DNA of 64,000 bases from Methanobacteriota archaeon (GTDB lineage Archaea > Thermoplasmatota > Poseidoniia > Poseidoniales > Poseidoniaceae), in NCBI GenBank assembly GCA_002718195.1, contig PBDU01000018.1, forward strand, positions 27,350 to 91,349. Reading direction: 5' to 3'. The notes under the pieces were generated by a model. The model did no database searches, was not told where the DNA came from, and saw nothing but the letters and a program-made list of their open reading frames with translations. The stretch's first letter is position 1; every line of letters starts with the position of its first letter. This document shows, piece by piece, positions 63,890-64,000 of this stretch. The position numbers and the translations under genes are program-made.

Positions 63890-63925
63890 AAAAAGCGGTT
63901 AATAATTCTGACTAACCGACTTTTT
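63890..63925 (-). terminator. Hairpin followed by T-run (minus strand)
   Basis: Reading the minus strand, AAAAAGTCGGTT pairs with AACCGCTTTTT across a 13-nt loop, with a single bulged base, and ends in five Ts. It lies 31 bp downstream of the stop of the truncated gene at the right edge, so it may be its terminator; it also lies in the leader of the DUF6090-like gene. Confidence 0.45.
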
Positions 63926-63955
63926 CATAGGGTACCCATTGATACAGAATTCTGA

Positions 63956-64000
63956 TTATTCTAAACCATCTTCTGCTTCAACAGGACCATCATCTCCTTG
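63956..64000 (-). CDS. C-terminal end of a truncated acidic protein
   Basis: On the minus strand the frame is open from the window edge to a TAA at 63956-63958. It encodes 14 residues ending GDDGPVEAEDGLE. The acidic ending resembles the tails of other proteins here. A hairpin follows shortly after. The gene's identity lies outside the window, and the call rests on the open frame alone. Confidence 0.4.
   Translation of the reverse strand, partial: QGDDGPVEAEDGLE

Noticed and set aside
1..64000. CRISPR arrays, insertion sequences, prophage genes, rRNA genes
   Set aside because: I looked for direct-repeat arrays, transposases, terminal inverted repeats, phage structural genes and rRNA sequence and saw none.

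Overview
The window looks like a piece of a marine Euryarchaeon of the Candidatus Poseidoniales (Marine Group II) type; this is inferred from gene content, not from a marker tree. Archaeal signatures are the exosome subunit Csl4, archaeosine tRNA-guanine transglycosylase (ArcTGT), a DRG GTPase with TGS domain, archaeal NadM, split GMP synthase (GuaAb), a METTL5-like methyltransferase, two archaeal-type radical SAM proteins, a ThiN-domain regulator and TATA-type promoters. They are mixed with genes of bacterial flavour: a full SufCBDSE system, GrpE, the glycine cleavage T/P1/P2 genes, thymidine phosphorylase, an M23 peptidase, lipoproteins and DUF6090. The DNA is AT-rich, genes are packed tightly, and many are preceded by GAGGTG or GGTGA Shine-Dalgarno sequences. 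No intergenic stretch exceeds about 150 bases. I saw no insertion sequence, prophage, CRISPR array, rRNA or replication origin.

Layout: 1-5.1 kb holds a truncated PKD-repeat surface protein, a SepF-like division protein, a 12-TM protein, a Maf pyrophosphatase and a RecA/KaiC-like ATPase. 5.1-8.8 kb is an envelope/glycan cluster (M23 peptidase, GT-C-like membrane protein, GT2 glycosyltransferase). 8.8-16.3 kb is an RNA-centred block: a hypothetical protein, a zinc ribbon, a METTL5-like methyltransferase, Csl4 fused to two RRMs, a radical SAM/HhH protein and ArcTGT. 16.3-22.0 kb is Fe-S assembly: a NifU-like scaffold, then SufC-B-D-S-E and a SufT-like gene. 22.0-25.2 kb holds DRG, two small proteins, GrpE and a lysine-rich LEA-like protein. 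25.2-31.1 kb has NadM, a class V aminotransferase, PdxT, a second radical SAM protein, a thioredoxin-CcdA fusion and a PAP2 protein. 31.1-32.9 kb is an SPFH/zinc-ribbon pair. 32.9-37.3 kb is a thiamine-uptake operon led by its own ThiR-like regulator. 37.4-43.0 kb has a PLP decarboxylase and GcvT-GcvPA-GcvPB. 43-45.7 kb has two unknown genes, PurE and GuaAb, followed by tRNA-Asn. 45.9-48.9 kb (minus strand) has thymidine phosphorylase, a 2-oxoglutarate oxygenase and a Bax-inhibitor-1 protein. 49-57.1 kb (minus strand) has a giant lamin-tail/phospholipase-D surface protein, a TctA-like permease and an OB-fold membrane protein. 57.2-64 kb has an HD phosphohydrolase, a CAU tRNA, surface and membrane proteins, a pentapeptide-repeat lipoprotein and a DUF6090 protein; it ends inside another gene.

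The observations I rate highest are: (i) the fusion of Csl4 to two RRM domains, with half of the zinc-ribbon cysteines lost; (ii) an ArcTGT in which all four zinc ligands are replaced while both catalytic aspartates remain; (iii) a leader at 57.1 kb with two mutually exclusive hairpins, one of which buries the Shine-Dalgarno of the OB-fold/TctA operon; and (iv) a C-terminal GWTxEQ motif shared by two otherwise unrelated membrane-anchored surface proteins.
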